Positions 35,308 through 48,295 of a stretch of DNA of 64,000 bases are shown here, in pieces (within the stretch, counting starts at the first letter, position 1; each line of letters opens with the position of its first letter). The position numbers and the translations under genes are program-made. Below the pieces are notes generated by a model. It was not told the origin of the DNA. It saw nothing but the letters and a program-made list of their open reading frames with translations, and ran no database searches. Source of the DNA: Allolobophora icterica (Eukaryota > Annelida > Clitellata > Crassiclitellata > Lumbricidae); assembly GCA_963556255.1 (NCBI GenBank), contig OY744605.1, forward strand, positions 68,302,110 through 68,366,109. The letters are read 5' to 3'.

Positions 35308-35869
35308 GTATGTATATCTTTCTCTTTTTCTCTGTTTCGCAATTAGCGTTCTTTCAGTTCAGGACGGTTGTCATTTCGATCTCAGCTTAAGAGACGAAAG
35401 ACCTAGGCCTAACTCGTCCTTCAGCAGGGTTTAACCAACCATAGGCTGCCTCTGTCTCAAATAGTTGACCGGAAAATCGATCCAATTCTCGGCTGGATTT
35501 TGACAAACCATCGGCTGATGCCTTGTGCAACAAACATGAGCGCCATATACGTCATTACTTATTTAAATTTTAAGAACGTACGGTCACGAAATACGTCACA
35601 ATAATTAAAACTTTAGGCGTTGCTACGACAACGCTTAAATTCAATAATTGAGAATTTCGTTGTCAACGAAATTGTGAATTGCATTTGGTAGGACTTCGTC
35701 CGGTAGACAGACGTGAATTGAACAAATTCTGTGTGCTATTCAGCGATTAAATATCGACTTTGAGGTTAGACTTGGCTTACGTCGCATTAAAATAATAATG
35801 TTCAAATAAAGTCATGATTAAGTTTGGTTTAAATGGTCTTGAGTCCGCTTAGGGAACGTTTGAACTTCT
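35308..35869. other. Non-coding stretch, no feature recognised
   Basis: No supported exon. Contains AAATTCAATAATTGAGAATTTC-type short self-complementary words near 35636-35680. Confidence 0.5.
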
Positions 35870-36430
35870 AACAATCGTAATCGTAATCTCCTAACTTCTA
35901 AAGCGCCATTCGAAGGCCAAGCGCAGGGCACCAGCCTATTATGTCAAATCAGAGGGGTTTCCAGAGAGTATGGGCCTAGTCCAAAGGAAACTCGAGTCCG
36001 GTTTCCAGAGGGAGGATATCAAGAGAGAAGGCAGAGAAGCTGTTAAAGCGGGTGTCGTTTAGGACGAGAAGAATTGAAAGGCGGAGGATCAGGTGAGCCA
36101 GGGTAAGAAAAGGCGAGACTTCAGTTTTGGTGGAAAAACCCGGGGGTGATAGATAGACGAACATGAGAAGGAGGATAGAGGACGGGTGGCAATGATGATG
36201 GAGGAACTGAGAATCTGGGGAATTCAGAGGGAGATCATTCCAGGGGCGTGGTTCTGTGTTGTACGTGGTTCGGTTGGAGCACTTCAGATGAGTATAGTGA
36301 CTGGGGGTCGAGAGAGACTGAGATAGGATGATCATCGAATGGAGCGGGTTGCCTGGATGGTGAAGAGATTACGGAAGTACTTGGGCTTGGAATATTCGTC
36401 GTAGGTGAAGGTAAGAGACGAAGAGTTAGT
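35870..36430 (-). pseudogene. 3' end of an L2-like LINE, second copy
   Basis: It aligns with 30605-31160 over most of its length (shared GGCCAAGCGCAGGGCACCAG and CGGGTGTCGTTTAGGACGAG with small changes). The minus-strand reading includes RPWNDLPLNSPDSQ, the usual WNxLP motif near the end of L2/CR1 ORF2. Frameshifts show it is inactive. Confidence 0.7.
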
Positions 36431-36887
36431 CGATGGGTGTATGGAAGCGTCAGGGATTTTCTTGATATGATCAGGTTTAGGATGATGAATTCGTGGTACT
36501 TGGAACTGTTCCAATATTCAGCTTCAACCTGCCTAGTTTCCTTCTTTCTCCCTCCCTTTCTGCCCCTATACCTCTATGCCTCCTCTCTTGCCAGTCTGTC
36601 TCCATCTATCATTCTCTTCCTCCCTACCTCTGTCGCTTCCGCATTCATGTGTTTGTATACATCTCCGTCGTTCTGTTCCTCCGTTTGTGTGTGTCTTTCT
36701 GCTTATCTGTCTCAGTCGGTCTCTGTGTCTCTCAATCTCATCGTGTCTGCCTCTCGTTTTATATAAGGAATACATATACATACAAGTCTATATATAATAC
36801 ATTACTAAATTGCATAAAATTATATACTTATGTCATAAAATACCTATATAAGTTTTCTAAGCTGCTGCTGCTGCTTCTACTGATCAG

Positions 36888-38537
36888 GACAAAAGCCGTG
36901 TGCAATGATGCGTGACAGCGATGATAGCGAAACGGTCGAGATGGTCGTAATCGCCCAGATTCCGGACCTTCAGGATAACGACGAGGTTCTCATCTCCGCC
37001 TTAAACTGGAGACTGAGTCTGACGGCTGCTGGAACCCACGTTCCAGATCTAGCAGGTCGGTTTCAGGCTTTCAGCGGAACAATTCCCATTCATACTGACT
37101 GATAGAATCGTGATAGGCGCTTTCCAAATCTGAGCTTAGCAGGACAGAGGTATGAGCCTCCCTGATGACCTGCCCTTGTCGGTTGGATCCAGGGGCGTAA
37201 CTTTGGTTTAAAAAGTGGGGAATACCACTTTCTTAAATACACGAAGCAAGGCGGATACTGCGATGTCTGGGAATGCACACTAAGAAAATATTGATTGACA
37301 TTGTTAAAAAGTGGGAGTACGGTACCCCAGTACCCCCCACAAATTACGCCTATGGCTGGATCCAACGTTTCATATTTATATAATCTGATCTTGATTTAAT
37401 TGCAATAGCAATAGCTATGACAGTTATCGTAACAATAACGGCAACAACAATAGAAAAGCAACAAAAATAACATCAGCAGCAGCAGAAACAGTAACAACAG
37501 TAACAACACAAATAACAATAACAAATAGTAACAATAAAAGCGCGTGACAATGGTACAATTGTCTGACTGATTGTTTCCGGTCTTTCCTTTCCAGACGTCT
37601 TCCTCTTCCGCCTCTCCATTCCCGTCTTCTCCGTCTTCCAGTTCAACCTCTACACCCATCGCCACCCGTCTTCACCGACTGACACAGGGCCACTCCCCGT
37701 CGACCTTGACCTCCGAGCCCTCTCCATCCTCAAGTTGGTCGCCGGAGCAGATGTCCCTCATTCGCCTCTGGAAGGGAAGAAGGTGGAAGAAGCAGTCAGT
37801 CTGAACCAGCTGCGCCTCAACCGCGCCGAATGGTACGGGCATCTGGTCGTTGCCACTCCTGACTGGAAGACAGTCTTCATTTCTTGGGGGGACGTCCTCA
37901 GCAACTGGATGAGAAGCCCTGCCGGTATGTATGTGTGTACGTGTGCATGTCTAATTGTCTATGTATGTATGTATGTATGTATGTATGTATGTATGTATGT
38001 ATGTATGTATGTATGTATGTATGTATGTATGTATGTATGTATGTATGTATGTATGTATGTATGTATGTATGTATGTATGTATGCATGTATGTATGTCTGA
38101 ATATTTTTATAAATACGTGTGTATGTATGAATGTATGCGTGTGTTTATTTGTGTACATATATATGTGTATATTATGTATGTATATATAATTAAATATATG
38201 TATGTCTGATGTATATATGTATTTATTCAGCGCCGTTTGAGACTCTTTTAAAAGCTCTATGATGATGATGATGCTTTTGATGAAGTTGTTGATGAAATTG
38301 ATGATGATGTTGACGATGATGTTGACGATGATGTTATTGATAACGCTGTTAATGGATTTGATGATGATGTTGATGATGATGTTGACAAAGGCGTCAGTGA
38401 TAACTGCGACAACAATGTTAATACAGATGACATTGATTTATTTTTCAAGTTGTAATGATGAGAAAGACGACGACAAAGGTGATTATGTCTATATGTGAAT
38501 ATTATGGTGTTGGTGATTATGACAATAACGACTGATT

Positions 38538-38592
<55 letters not shown>

Positions 38593-41500
38593 CAACGACA
38601 ATGATAATACTGTAGTTGTTATCGTGGTTAATTTTTCGTAATTCTTTTGGCGTTATTTTTAGTAATTGTGGTATTACTGTTCTTGTAGTAATACAAGAAC
38701 TACTTGTTGACTGAGTGTAGTCGTTGCTGCTTTCAGCTGCAGGACCTGTGCAGCTGCCGTTGCTGATGATGGTTCGATGCCAAAAAGATCAGCCAAAGCA
38801 GCGACTGAGGCTGAGGCTGCTGAAACTGAGGAGCTACGACCAGGATGATGATGACAGGATGAAGGATGATGAAGATGGTGGAGGAGCAAGGGAAGTTGCG
38901 TCCAGCGAAAAGGAGTTTCCATATGGATCAGGTGAGTGGGAAGAGTAGGAATAAGAGTAGAAGGAGGAAGACGGAGGAGAAGGAGCGAGAAGACGGGGAG
39001 GAATAGGGAAAAGAGGAGGTAAACGACAGTGAGGTAAATGGGGGAAGGAGAAACGAGTAGAAGAAGGATCTGGAGGAGGAAGAGGGTGTGGAGAAGTAAA
39101 CGAAAGGACGAAAAATGAGAAGAGAAGGGATCAGGATCAGGATAAATAGAGTGACTAAAATTAGAAAAAAATGAGAAGAAGGAGGAGGAAGAGGAAAAGA
39201 GGTACACACGAAAGAGGAAGAAAAAGAAGAAGAGGAGGACGAGGAAGAGGAAGAGGGGTGAGGAAGAGTAGAATGAAACGACCAAAAGGCCTTTGATAAC
39301 AATTGCAAAACAAGAGAAACATTCCTAAACGAACTTACCTTACCTTGCCCTACCCTACATTACGCTCAGCTCTCGATGCCAGTTCTTTCTTTGTCAGGCT
39401 GCTACTGGATTCGAGGACCGATAGAAATCGTCAGGAAGCCGTCCAAGTTCCCTGTTGAGGTCACTGACCAGAACAACCGGAAGTCGGTCCATCATCAGCT
39501 GCACGTGACCTGGTCTGAGCATACGGTCGGCGATAGTGACCTCAAATCATGCGTCGTGTGCTGTGAATTACACCCAGTTGGTAAGAACTAGGATTAAGAC
39601 AAAGAGCAGTTACAGTAGAAATATAGAACGATCACAGAGAACCTTTGACCAGAAGTAGGAGTGAGATAGCAACCGAAGTCTCTGCTATTTAAAATCAATA
39701 TAAGTCAACGTATAGCAGTGAGACAGACATGGAAATTGAGTGGTATGAAGTCAATATGCCAATCTGTAGGATAAGCTTGGCAATCGGGTTCTTTAGTAAG
39801 TATGCCAACCTGCAGATGTGAGCCAAGGAGACTCAATAGACTATGATAGAAAGTCAATAACACTGGTCAACAATGATTTTATTGCCGATTATATTAGAGC
39901 GATTTTATGGTAAACCTGTGGTGCTGATTCCGAATATGGAGTCGGTTTTGCTTGATTGGCTCTAGTTTTTGAGTTTTTCGACTAATTATGAGAATTTAAT
40001 GGTTAAACGGAGCACAGTAACAAATCGCATTGAAATTGTCTCAGATTTTGTACCAAAGTGCACACATAAAATACATAATGGCATTGTCCGGTCTGATAAC
40101 ATTTAAACATGGTCAGCCCGATTGATAAAAATCACGATTTTTAGACTTTTATAAGGCTTTTGACACTGTCAGTCACGCTTTCCTGGCTGACCAACTTTCC
40201 CTCCTACCCATCCCCATCAATATTCATAATTGGATCCTTTCCCTCCTTAGTAATCGCAGCCATTGCACTAAGTTCCATGGTATCACATCGTCCTTGGCCA
40301 GAATTAATGCAAGTATCATACAGAGCTTCGGCATGGGTTCCACCAATTTTGTTGTAGCCATGTCTGGTTTAAAACCTTTCTTCCACTTTAATCGCATCTT
40401 CAAATATGCAGATGACTGCTATCTTCTCACACTGGCTTCTAATATCTCCACCACTGTTGCAGAACTTGATCACATAAATGCCTGGGTCCAGAGATGCAAT
40501 CTTTATCTTAACCATTCTAAATCCAGCGACATTATCTTCACCAAGCCCAAGACGATCCTTAAATCCTATCCACCACCTATGTGCGGAATCTCAAGGGTCT
40601 CTTCATTAAAAATATTAGGAATTGAAATAACCGATAAGTTTTGATTCTCTCCTTATATCCAAAAATTAAGCACAAAGGCTAAACAATCCCTTTACGCTCA
40701 TCGTATCTTGATTTCTCATGTGCTCTCGGGCCCCATGCTTCATGACATGATACGGGCTATATACCACTGTCAACCGCATGCTATACTGTTCCCAGGTACG
40801 TCTAGGCTTTGCCAACAAGCAGGAACTTGATCATTTGGGCGCAATTATTCGTAAGTTGGTTCGTCTTGGCTACCTCCCTCCTTCTTTTCCTACTTTTGAG
40901 GAACTCTGCAAAAAAGCTGATCGTGATCTCTTTAATAACATTCTCAAAAACCCTAGTCACCTCCTCCATGACCTTCTACCTCCCGTTCTAAAGACCGGGT
41001 ATGATTTGCGCCCTCGTTCCCATAATCTGATTCTCCATAGATTTGACTCCCTTACCCGACGAGGTTTCCTGGGTAGGATGCTGTACAGTTAGGATCTCTT
41101 TCTATTATTTCATTTATCATCTAACGTCATTATTACTGTTATCTTTTTTCTTTCCCCTTTGTGTAAAATTGTAGCTTCAGGACCATTCAAACATTTTGTG
41201 AAATCAGAATCCATGATAAGTTTACGAATCTGAGGGCCATCAAAGATTCCAGCTTATATAGCATTCGAAGTGTCCGTAGTGGGGGTAGGTAACAGTGTCT
41301 GGACATGGTCCGGACAGGGTGTCCGGACCGTTCACAGAGTACAGAGGGACAACAACTAACATCAAGACATAATCCGAGCCAAACAAGTAAATATATGCAC
41401 ACATACAGGGAGACATATACACACACATACAAAGACATACAAAGACACATGCGCACACATACAAAGACACATATGCCCACATACAAAGAAGCATACAAAC

Positions 41501-42553
41501 ACACATACAAGGAGACAAACACACGGACGCGATGCTGTCCGGCTCAAGGGTTTATTTAACGACGCCGTCATAACGACGAGGATTGGCGTATGTGAAGGCG
41601 ATGAACGTCTTATACACCCGTGGAGGCAACCGGCGACGAGGGGGAAGACCAGCTGGTCGACAAAAGGATCGCCACTGGCCGGCCGAACCTGCACAGACGG
41701 GAAAGAACAGAAAAGCCACGCCAAAACAGAAAAATTTGTCGGGGAAATCCGCTACGAAACACAAAATCAAAATATTTAGTTGTTTATTTGGGGGGGGTCC
41801 GTTATCTCAAGAACTAGAGCCAATTCGAAGAAACCACTTGCATTTTTGAATTCAGCGACCCCAAAATACCAGAGAATGGTTCAAATATCCTTGGCAACGA
41901 GAAAATTTTTTTATTTGTTGACCAGTGTAACCAGCAGGTTCTCATTTAAGCAGTAAATAAAACAAACTGTAGGAGTAAGCAAGTCGCTCATGTTCGTCAG
42001 AAAGCCACCAGTAAGATCTCACAGAGTAACTGCAGTGACGATGATGATGACGAAGATGACGACAACGACGACGATGATGATGGGCCCGACGTTGTAATGA
42101 CGACCTCGAATCCTCTAGCCCGCTTATGTCTGAATGGCTGCTTGTTTTGTTGACACGACTCTGTCAGGCGCAGGGGAGTTAAGACACATCGAGCCGGGTT
42201 AGTACTTGGATTGATGACCGCGGAATGTCACGCCACCTGGCGCCAACTCAGCCCTTCATCCTTAGTAGCTGGTAAATGAGTAGCAGTGCTAGCTTGGAGG
42301 CTAAACAGAGCCCTGTTCTTGGATATATGTGGTTGTATTTAGCACCTCCACCGAATGGATCTTTCGACCCGCATGTTACCTTTTACCTTTACCTGTTTAT
42401 CTCTTTGTAGTCGGTCCAGTTCCGGTGCCTCGTCTTTCTACCAGGTCCACTCCTCATTCCGTCGCAGATCTCGCGACGGTCCAGTCCTCATCGGAGTCTC
42501 TTAGCACTCTGGCCTCTCGGACGCTACTCTCTCACGCCGTCACTCAAGTTTAG
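36888..42553 (+). CDS. Last five exons of an unrecognised multi-exon protein (all phase 1)
   Basis: Exons: 36888-37055, 37595-37924, 38737-38931, 39398-39580, 42411-42553 (TAG stop). Every junction is AG/GT and every intron interrupts after the first base of a codon. Internal lengths are multiples of three (168, 330, 195, 183), so any could be skipped without a shift. The first exon enters in phase 1, so upstream exons exist but were not found. The visible product is about 339 residues. Exon 1 has DSDDSETVEMVVIAQIPDLQ; exon 2 has RLSIPVFSVFQFNL and AEWYGHLVVATPDWKTVF, suggesting a folded beta-rich domain; exon 3 is basic then acidic (KQRLRLRLLKLRSYDQDDDD); exon 4 has GCYWIRGPIEIVRKPSKFPV and CVVCCELHPV; exon 5 is a Ser/Thr-rich tail. 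No family recognised. Consistent composition and phase make it a real gene. Confidence 0.72.
37190..37354. mobile_element. hAT-type MITE, family A copy 3, in an intron
   Basis: The ends are CAGGGGCGTAACTTTGG and TTACGCCTATG. The flanks are GTTGGATC (37182-37189) and GCTGGATC (37355-37362), 8 bp with one difference. It is shorter than copies 1 and 2 by an internal deletion. It lies in the intron 37056-37594. Confidence 0.88.
37925..38096 (+). repeat. (TATG)n microsatellite starting at a splice donor
   Basis: The donor of the exon ending at 37924 reads G|GTATGTATG, and about 140 bp of TATG repeat follows after a short interruption. Each GTATGT inside is itself a good 5' splice site sequence. 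Confidence 0.9.
38259..38600 (+). repeat. (GAT)n-rich segment with a pure tract at 38536-38592
   Basis: Imperfect TGATGATGTT units and then about 57 bp of uninterrupted GAT repeat. Intronic, in the five-exon gene. Confidence 0.85.
38940..39290 (+). repeat. Purine-rich (GGAAGA)-type intronic tract
   Basis: About 350 bp of almost pure A/G on the plus strand in the intron 38932-39397. The minus-strand open frames rich in Ser, Phe and Leu are by-products. Confidence 0.75.
40135..41092 (+). pseudogene. Internal and C-terminal piece of an L2-like LINE reverse transcriptase, in sense in an intron
   Basis: The reading begins LDFYKAFDTVSHAFLADQLS, followed by IKxYADD-type RIFKYADDCYLL with the catalytic YADD, then WVQRCNLYLNHSKS and LKILGIEITD. 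A frameshift follows near 40640-40780, and a further block (LGFANKQELDHLG, FEELCKKADRDLFNNI, LRPRSHNLIL) ends at a stop at 41090-41092. The region between domains B and C is shortened. The copy is 5'-truncated and broken. Confidence 0.8.
41093..42410. other. Remaining intronic sequence of the five-exon gene
   Basis: Holds an imperfect ACACATACAAAGAC repeat (41395-41520) and a GACGATGATGATG-rich piece (42035-42085). No coding exon identified. Confidence 0.5.
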
Positions 42554-42925
42554 ACATCTAAGCGAACTCCTCTGCCTTCTCCGATGGGACAGACAGACAG
42601 GCAGGCAGGAAGACATATAGACAGACAGACCAGACAGCAATACAGACAGATAGACAGCAATACAGACAGACAGCAATACAGACAGACAGATGTTCAATTT
42701 ATTGTCTTCCATTTGTTTATTTGGTACTGTTTGATCATATTTTATTAAAATATGTTCATCAACTCATTCTGTTATTCCACGCATTTTACTAGTATTACTA
42801 CTACTACCACCACCACCATCACCGCCACCTGGACCACCACTACCACCTCAACTACCGCTACCACCACCGCCATCACCACCACCACCATTATTATTATTTT
42901 TATTTCCCCCCCCCGATTTATTATA

Positions 42926-42981
<56 letters not shown>

Positions 42982-43609
42982 TATTAATTAGCTCTGAGGC
43001 ACCTCAGATCCCTCAAGAATTATGATTAATATTATTTTAATTATTATTACTATTATTATTATTAATACTATTACTATTATCGTCATTATTGATCAAAGGC
43101 ATGCTTATATCATTCTAATAATCTAATTTACGAATTCGCCCCAAAAGAAGATTAGAAGATAACATAATAAGTCCTCAATAAGTTTCAGAACGAGACGAAG
43201 ATAGAAACGGATCCACCGATGATAGGACCAGTATCTAGTTTGGCCAATTGATCACGCCCTTCTAGGTAGAAATTAAATATACATGATCCAACTTAACAGC
43301 TTTATTATAACATGTAATAATTTACAACGGTATCAAACTTTGACATGAAAAGAATGCTCTATAAAATTGCACACAATACTACACACCATGCAATAGAATA
43401 TAATATATTAATATTATTAATAATTGAAACAAACAACAAAATACAAATACACGAGCACCCAGAAAGATGGGGCACTTGCCTTCTCCCGGAATTCACATCT
43501 GAACAATTTTGTCCCACATCAGGTCCTGACATAGTGTCCCAGTTTCATGTTCCACCCTGCACGAATTTTCTGTGGGCGCCCATGTCCAGATATATGATAC
43601 AGCAGAATA
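42554..43609. repeat. Simple-repeat-rich 3' flank: (CAGA)n, (CCA)n and (TTA)n
   Basis: CAGACAGA-type repeats at 42585-42690, ACCACCACC at 42805-42890, and a pure (TTA)n run at about 42918-42977. Nothing coding is seen up to 43609. Confidence 0.8.
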
Positions 43610-44455
43610 TTTTAATCATTTAAATTTACCATACAAACTACAACAGATTATATTTTAACAGTTTAAACATAGAATGCAGTACAGATTAACGACACAATAT
43701 AATATTTTAATAATTTAAACATAGAATGCAGTATAGATTAACGACACAATAGAATATTTTAATAATTTAAACATAGAATGCAGTATAGATTAACGACACA
43801 ATAGAATATTTTAACAATTTAAACATAGAATGCAGTATAGATTAACGACACAATAGAATATTTTAACAATTTAAACATAGAATGCAGTATAGATTAACGA
43901 CACAATAGAATATTTTAATAATTTAAACATAGAATGCAGTACAGATTAACGACACAATAGAATATATTAACAATTTAAACATAGAATGCAGTATAGATTA
44001 ACGACACAATAGAATATTTTAATAATTTAAACATAGAATGCAGTATAGATTAACGACACTATAGAATATTTTAATAATTTAAACATAGAATGCAGTATAG
44101 ATTAACGACACAATAGAATATTTTAACAATTTAAACATAGAATGCAGTATAGATTAACGACACAATAGAATATTTTAATAATTTAAACATAGAATGCAGT
44201 ATAGATTAACGACACAATAGAATATTTTAATAATTTAAACATAGAATGCAGTATAGATTAACGACACAATAGAATATTTTAACAATTTAAACATAGAATG
44301 CAGTATAGATTAACGACACAATAGAATATTTTAATAATTTAAACATAGAATGCAGTATAGATTAACGACACAATAGAATATTTTAATAATTTAAACATAG
44401 AATGCAGTATAGATTAACGACACAATAGAATATTTTAATAATTTAAAAGATAGAA
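43610..44455 (+). repeat. Minisatellite, 52-bp unit, about 16 copies
   Basis: The unit contains AATTTAAACATAGAATGCAG, TATAGATTAACGACACAATA and GAATATTTTAAT. Copies are nearly identical, with variants at a few fixed sites (for example TATAGATT or ACAGATT, AACAATTT or AATAATTT). Such uniformity points to recent expansion or homogenisation. Confidence 0.95.
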
Positions 44456-45080
44456 TTCAGGACAGTCAATTGCGCCGGCGCTTCATTATAACAATCTGTT
44501 CATATATGTACAAATATCATTTAGTAAGTCCACATGCACTATAAATCATAATATTCACACATATCCGTGCAAACTAAACCTGTAACATGCAACAAAGTGT
44601 TGTATGGTTGTATATGCAAGACAATAAAAGTAGCCAACATTCCGGTAAGTTCGGTGTAAGCTTTTAGTAACTTATGTGATGCGATGTGATGTCATATTGT
44701 GTAATGTAACTGGGCATATAAGCAGATCGCTGACAAGTTCTTTTACCTGCGTCTTCTGCAAACTACGAGGGAGTGCTGGACGGTGACCACAGCCGTGTGC
44801 TGCCGACTCTATTCGACTGTCGTCATTACTGATCTACGTGTGTGCGAGAGCCCTCCAGTGGAGGATTTTCCATTTACCCGAATACTGTTTTCTTAAAGAT
44901 TAACGTATTGTTCTCAACAATCACTAATACTACTTTGTTTAGCGAGCGCAGCTCTTTTGAGGATTGAGAAGGCGCATTATTGGGGGTCTAGATGAATACG
45001 TAAAAAGCCAGTGTCTAGAATACTGTAAAGAGTGCCTGTACAAATCTTTCAAGGCGGTCAGTTAAAATTTCCAGGTTCGG
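44456..45080. other. Non-coding 3' flank of the P450 gene
   Basis: Probably includes the 3' UTR of the minus-strand P450. No other exon seen. Confidence 0.5.
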
Positions 45081-48000
45081 TCAGACGAGTTCAATGACCG
45101 GAACGTTTTTCTTGGGGGTAAGAAACACGGTGACGTCTGCAACCGGGGGCAGGACCTCGTGACCGTGATAGCGGAAGTCGCACTCTGCCCTCTGTCCTTC
45201 TGCCAGTTTCATCTCGAAGCGACTGAACATTGAGATGAGGTACCACTTGAGTTCGAAGAGGGCGAAGTTCTTTCCGGGGCAGAGAGATCCGAACGCAAGA
45301 ACAGGCTGCTTCAGTTCTTTCCCGTTCTTGAAGAACCTTTCTCCGACGAAACGATCGTACTGAAACGTCTGAAACGAGTTAAACAGCTTAAGTGCAACTC
45401 ACTGAGAAAGCTTCTTGTCTATCTCTCTTGCCATGTCTGTCTGTCTGTCTGTGTGTCTGTCTGTCTGTCTGTCTCTATCTGCCTCTGTCTCCATCTGTCT
45501 ATGGTCTCCTGGCAACCAGAATTTGATCATACGATATCTCTGAACAACCTTTCTGTCTTGACGCAGCGCTCATGATTAAGCTAGTGTCCGGTACTTATTG
45601 TTTTTAAGTAGCGCCTTTGTTACATTATTCTCATTTGGCTTTACATTTCTTACTTACTTTACCTGTCAAACCTTCCATATCAGATCTAATCTGATCCTTC
45701 TTACCTAACCTTACCTCAGCCTAACTTGCATTTCATTGAACGCGCGTGGGTGGATTCTCCTGAACTAGCGAGGCTGAATGCACGTGGCCGATAGTCAAAC
45801 ACTTGCAGTCGCAAACGAGTTCATCGTGGGTGGTCCGGTTGTCAATCGACTTCACACAGGTCGATTAACCAAATTTCCTGGATTGCAAATGTATATATTC
45901 ACTATTTGTTCATGCTGAAAATATACCATACGTATATTTTGTATGTGGTCGTGGATAAAAGCACACACGTTCGTTCAATGTATAAATAGAAGAGTTTAGT
46001 TAGAGACGGTCCACTAAAGCATGTGTAATATTGGCATGTGCTATTTATAGGAATCGTGAGACGGTGGCACGGTTTCTAGTGTGTATAATCGATGCAACGC
46101 TGTTGTTCTTCGTCGTTTGTCGCGGATAATCATTAATATCCTCAAATAGTTTCTTGGCTGAAACAACGACAAAGGAAACAGTGGAAGCGTAGAGAATGGA
46201 ACTTCCTTCCGAGGGGTGGAGAGAGAAGGAAGAACGGAAGCGAGGGAGTGAGATCACTTCCAAATTTATAATGTCTATATTTGCTTGTTTTTCGTTTGTC
46301 TCTACTCCGCGCTGCTCTGCTCAACTTCTTTGCGAACTCGTTATAGCGCAGATCCCGCTCGACTCCTACTCATGATACTCATCCATTGGTCACGAGGAAA
46401 CCAGTGTAGCGTTTCTCGCATGTATTCCGTTAGATGCATAGATATTGGCTTGTTGGCTATGAATCAAGTAGCACAGTTACAGACTGATGCAACAGGAACT
46501 TCGGAGAGATGGAGTTTCAATCATCCTGACGCCTCATGATATATGAGGGCCATTGCGTGCATCGCTGAATGACAGTTTGAGCCTTAAAATCTGGTGCACT
46601 GTTATAAAAGCGGGAGCTGCAAAGGTGGTTCGCTTGATCCGCCATTTGTGATTCGCTTGATTCAGCACATCCAGGGGATTCCAGGCTACGGATTCCCAGA
46701 ATCTCTGACTCGAACAGCACTTCCAGTCAGAAAATCGGAGGATCGCGAGAATTCCACTCCTCTTCAACTCCACTGATTTACACCAACCACAAATGTTTCA
46801 AACTCTATGGCCAGAGCCATAAGAAGACCCATTAAGTATCAGCATAATTATCGCACCCAAAATGCAATCGTTACACTGTGACTGCCTACGAAGCAAAAAA
46901 TCTAAGTTAGGCCTATGTCCTACTCGTAGTTCACAAAGTACTGCATTTAAAGCCGGACCTACCTGTAGTCCATGCTCACCTCTTATACTAACAAATACTG
47001 CGCTCGATCCGAGGATACCCTACCTCTTACAACTCATATCCGAAATATGTTTGGCTGTTGGGCTTTTTAATGCCATTATTGGTAGCTGATCCGAATTCTT
47101 TCCCAGTTCATTGCATTTCTAAAGCGCTTATTCAGGTCTAGACTTATGACTTAGGCTCCTAACTGTTTCAACTTGCTCATCAATCGCAGCATGATTTCTG
47201 TTTCACTGATCTGGATTAATACGAGAGCACTTCAAGCGACCATCGACTAGGCCTAATTCCTTGCGCATTGTAATAACGGCACTTTATTATAATTATTATA
47301 ATTAGGCTACCAGATGTCTGCCCGTCCTAATACAGTAAAAATTAAGAAATTTGAAAATGTATTTTCCAATTGCAGGGTATTATATATCGGCTATATATCT
47401 ATCAACTCAATAAGACGCATAAAAAAATTGAAAATGTATTTTCCAATTGCAAGGTAGGCCTATTATTTATCGGCGATATATCTATCAAGTCGCTAAGACG
47501 GATTTAAAAAAGTTGAAAATGTATTTTCAGTGTGCGAAATAAGCTCCGTTGTGAAGTTGAGGCTGAATAATGTAGTCAATCGTTAGTTGACCTATAGTAG
47601 CGGAACATAATGAATATGTTTACGCGTCTAAGTAAATTGGACAGTATAAGCCTGTTCGTTTGAAGCGGCCTAAGTAACTTAACCGTAAATTGGGCCTTTC
47701 GAACCCGTTAAGCTCTTTCATTTCAGCGTCTTATCGATCTACGTATATTAGGTTAATCCCGTTTATATATCGGTGCTAAATCAAATCAATTCGCGAATGC
47801 TGCTTTGGGTAGGTTTTCAGTTAACTTCGTTATGTTTCTGGCCTTTTAAATTTAAACCCGTTTTAGCGAATAAATTATTTTAAGTGCGTTTTAAGCCGTT
47901 AGTTTAAAAGAGCAGCCGTTTACGAACTTTACGGTATAATGAAATTTACTTTGAACGAAGTGATCGTCCCGTTTGTGACGTCGTTGGTCATTGTGACATC

Positions 48001-48259
48001 ACTGCAGTCAATGAGAGGAGCGTTACACTTGTTTTGTTTTACAAACACACATACTTGATGACATTTCTGTTCGTTTATATTATTAATATTTATTATTATT
48101 GAGCATTTATTAAGCGCCACTGTCTAATGATCAAGCATCAATCAGTCGCGCTGACTTTAGAAGTAAGCTTAATTAGATCATATTAGATTGGGTTCCTGAG
48201 CCCCTTGAGATGGCGCAATAGATAATAATAACAATATCCTAATAATTTAACAATGATGC

Positions 48260-48295
<36 letters not shown>

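Noticed and set aside
38674..39308. Minus-strand frames of 126 and 203 codons
   Set aside because: They are antisense to a real exon (38737-38931) and to a purine-rich intron tract; the plus-strand exon has good splice sites.
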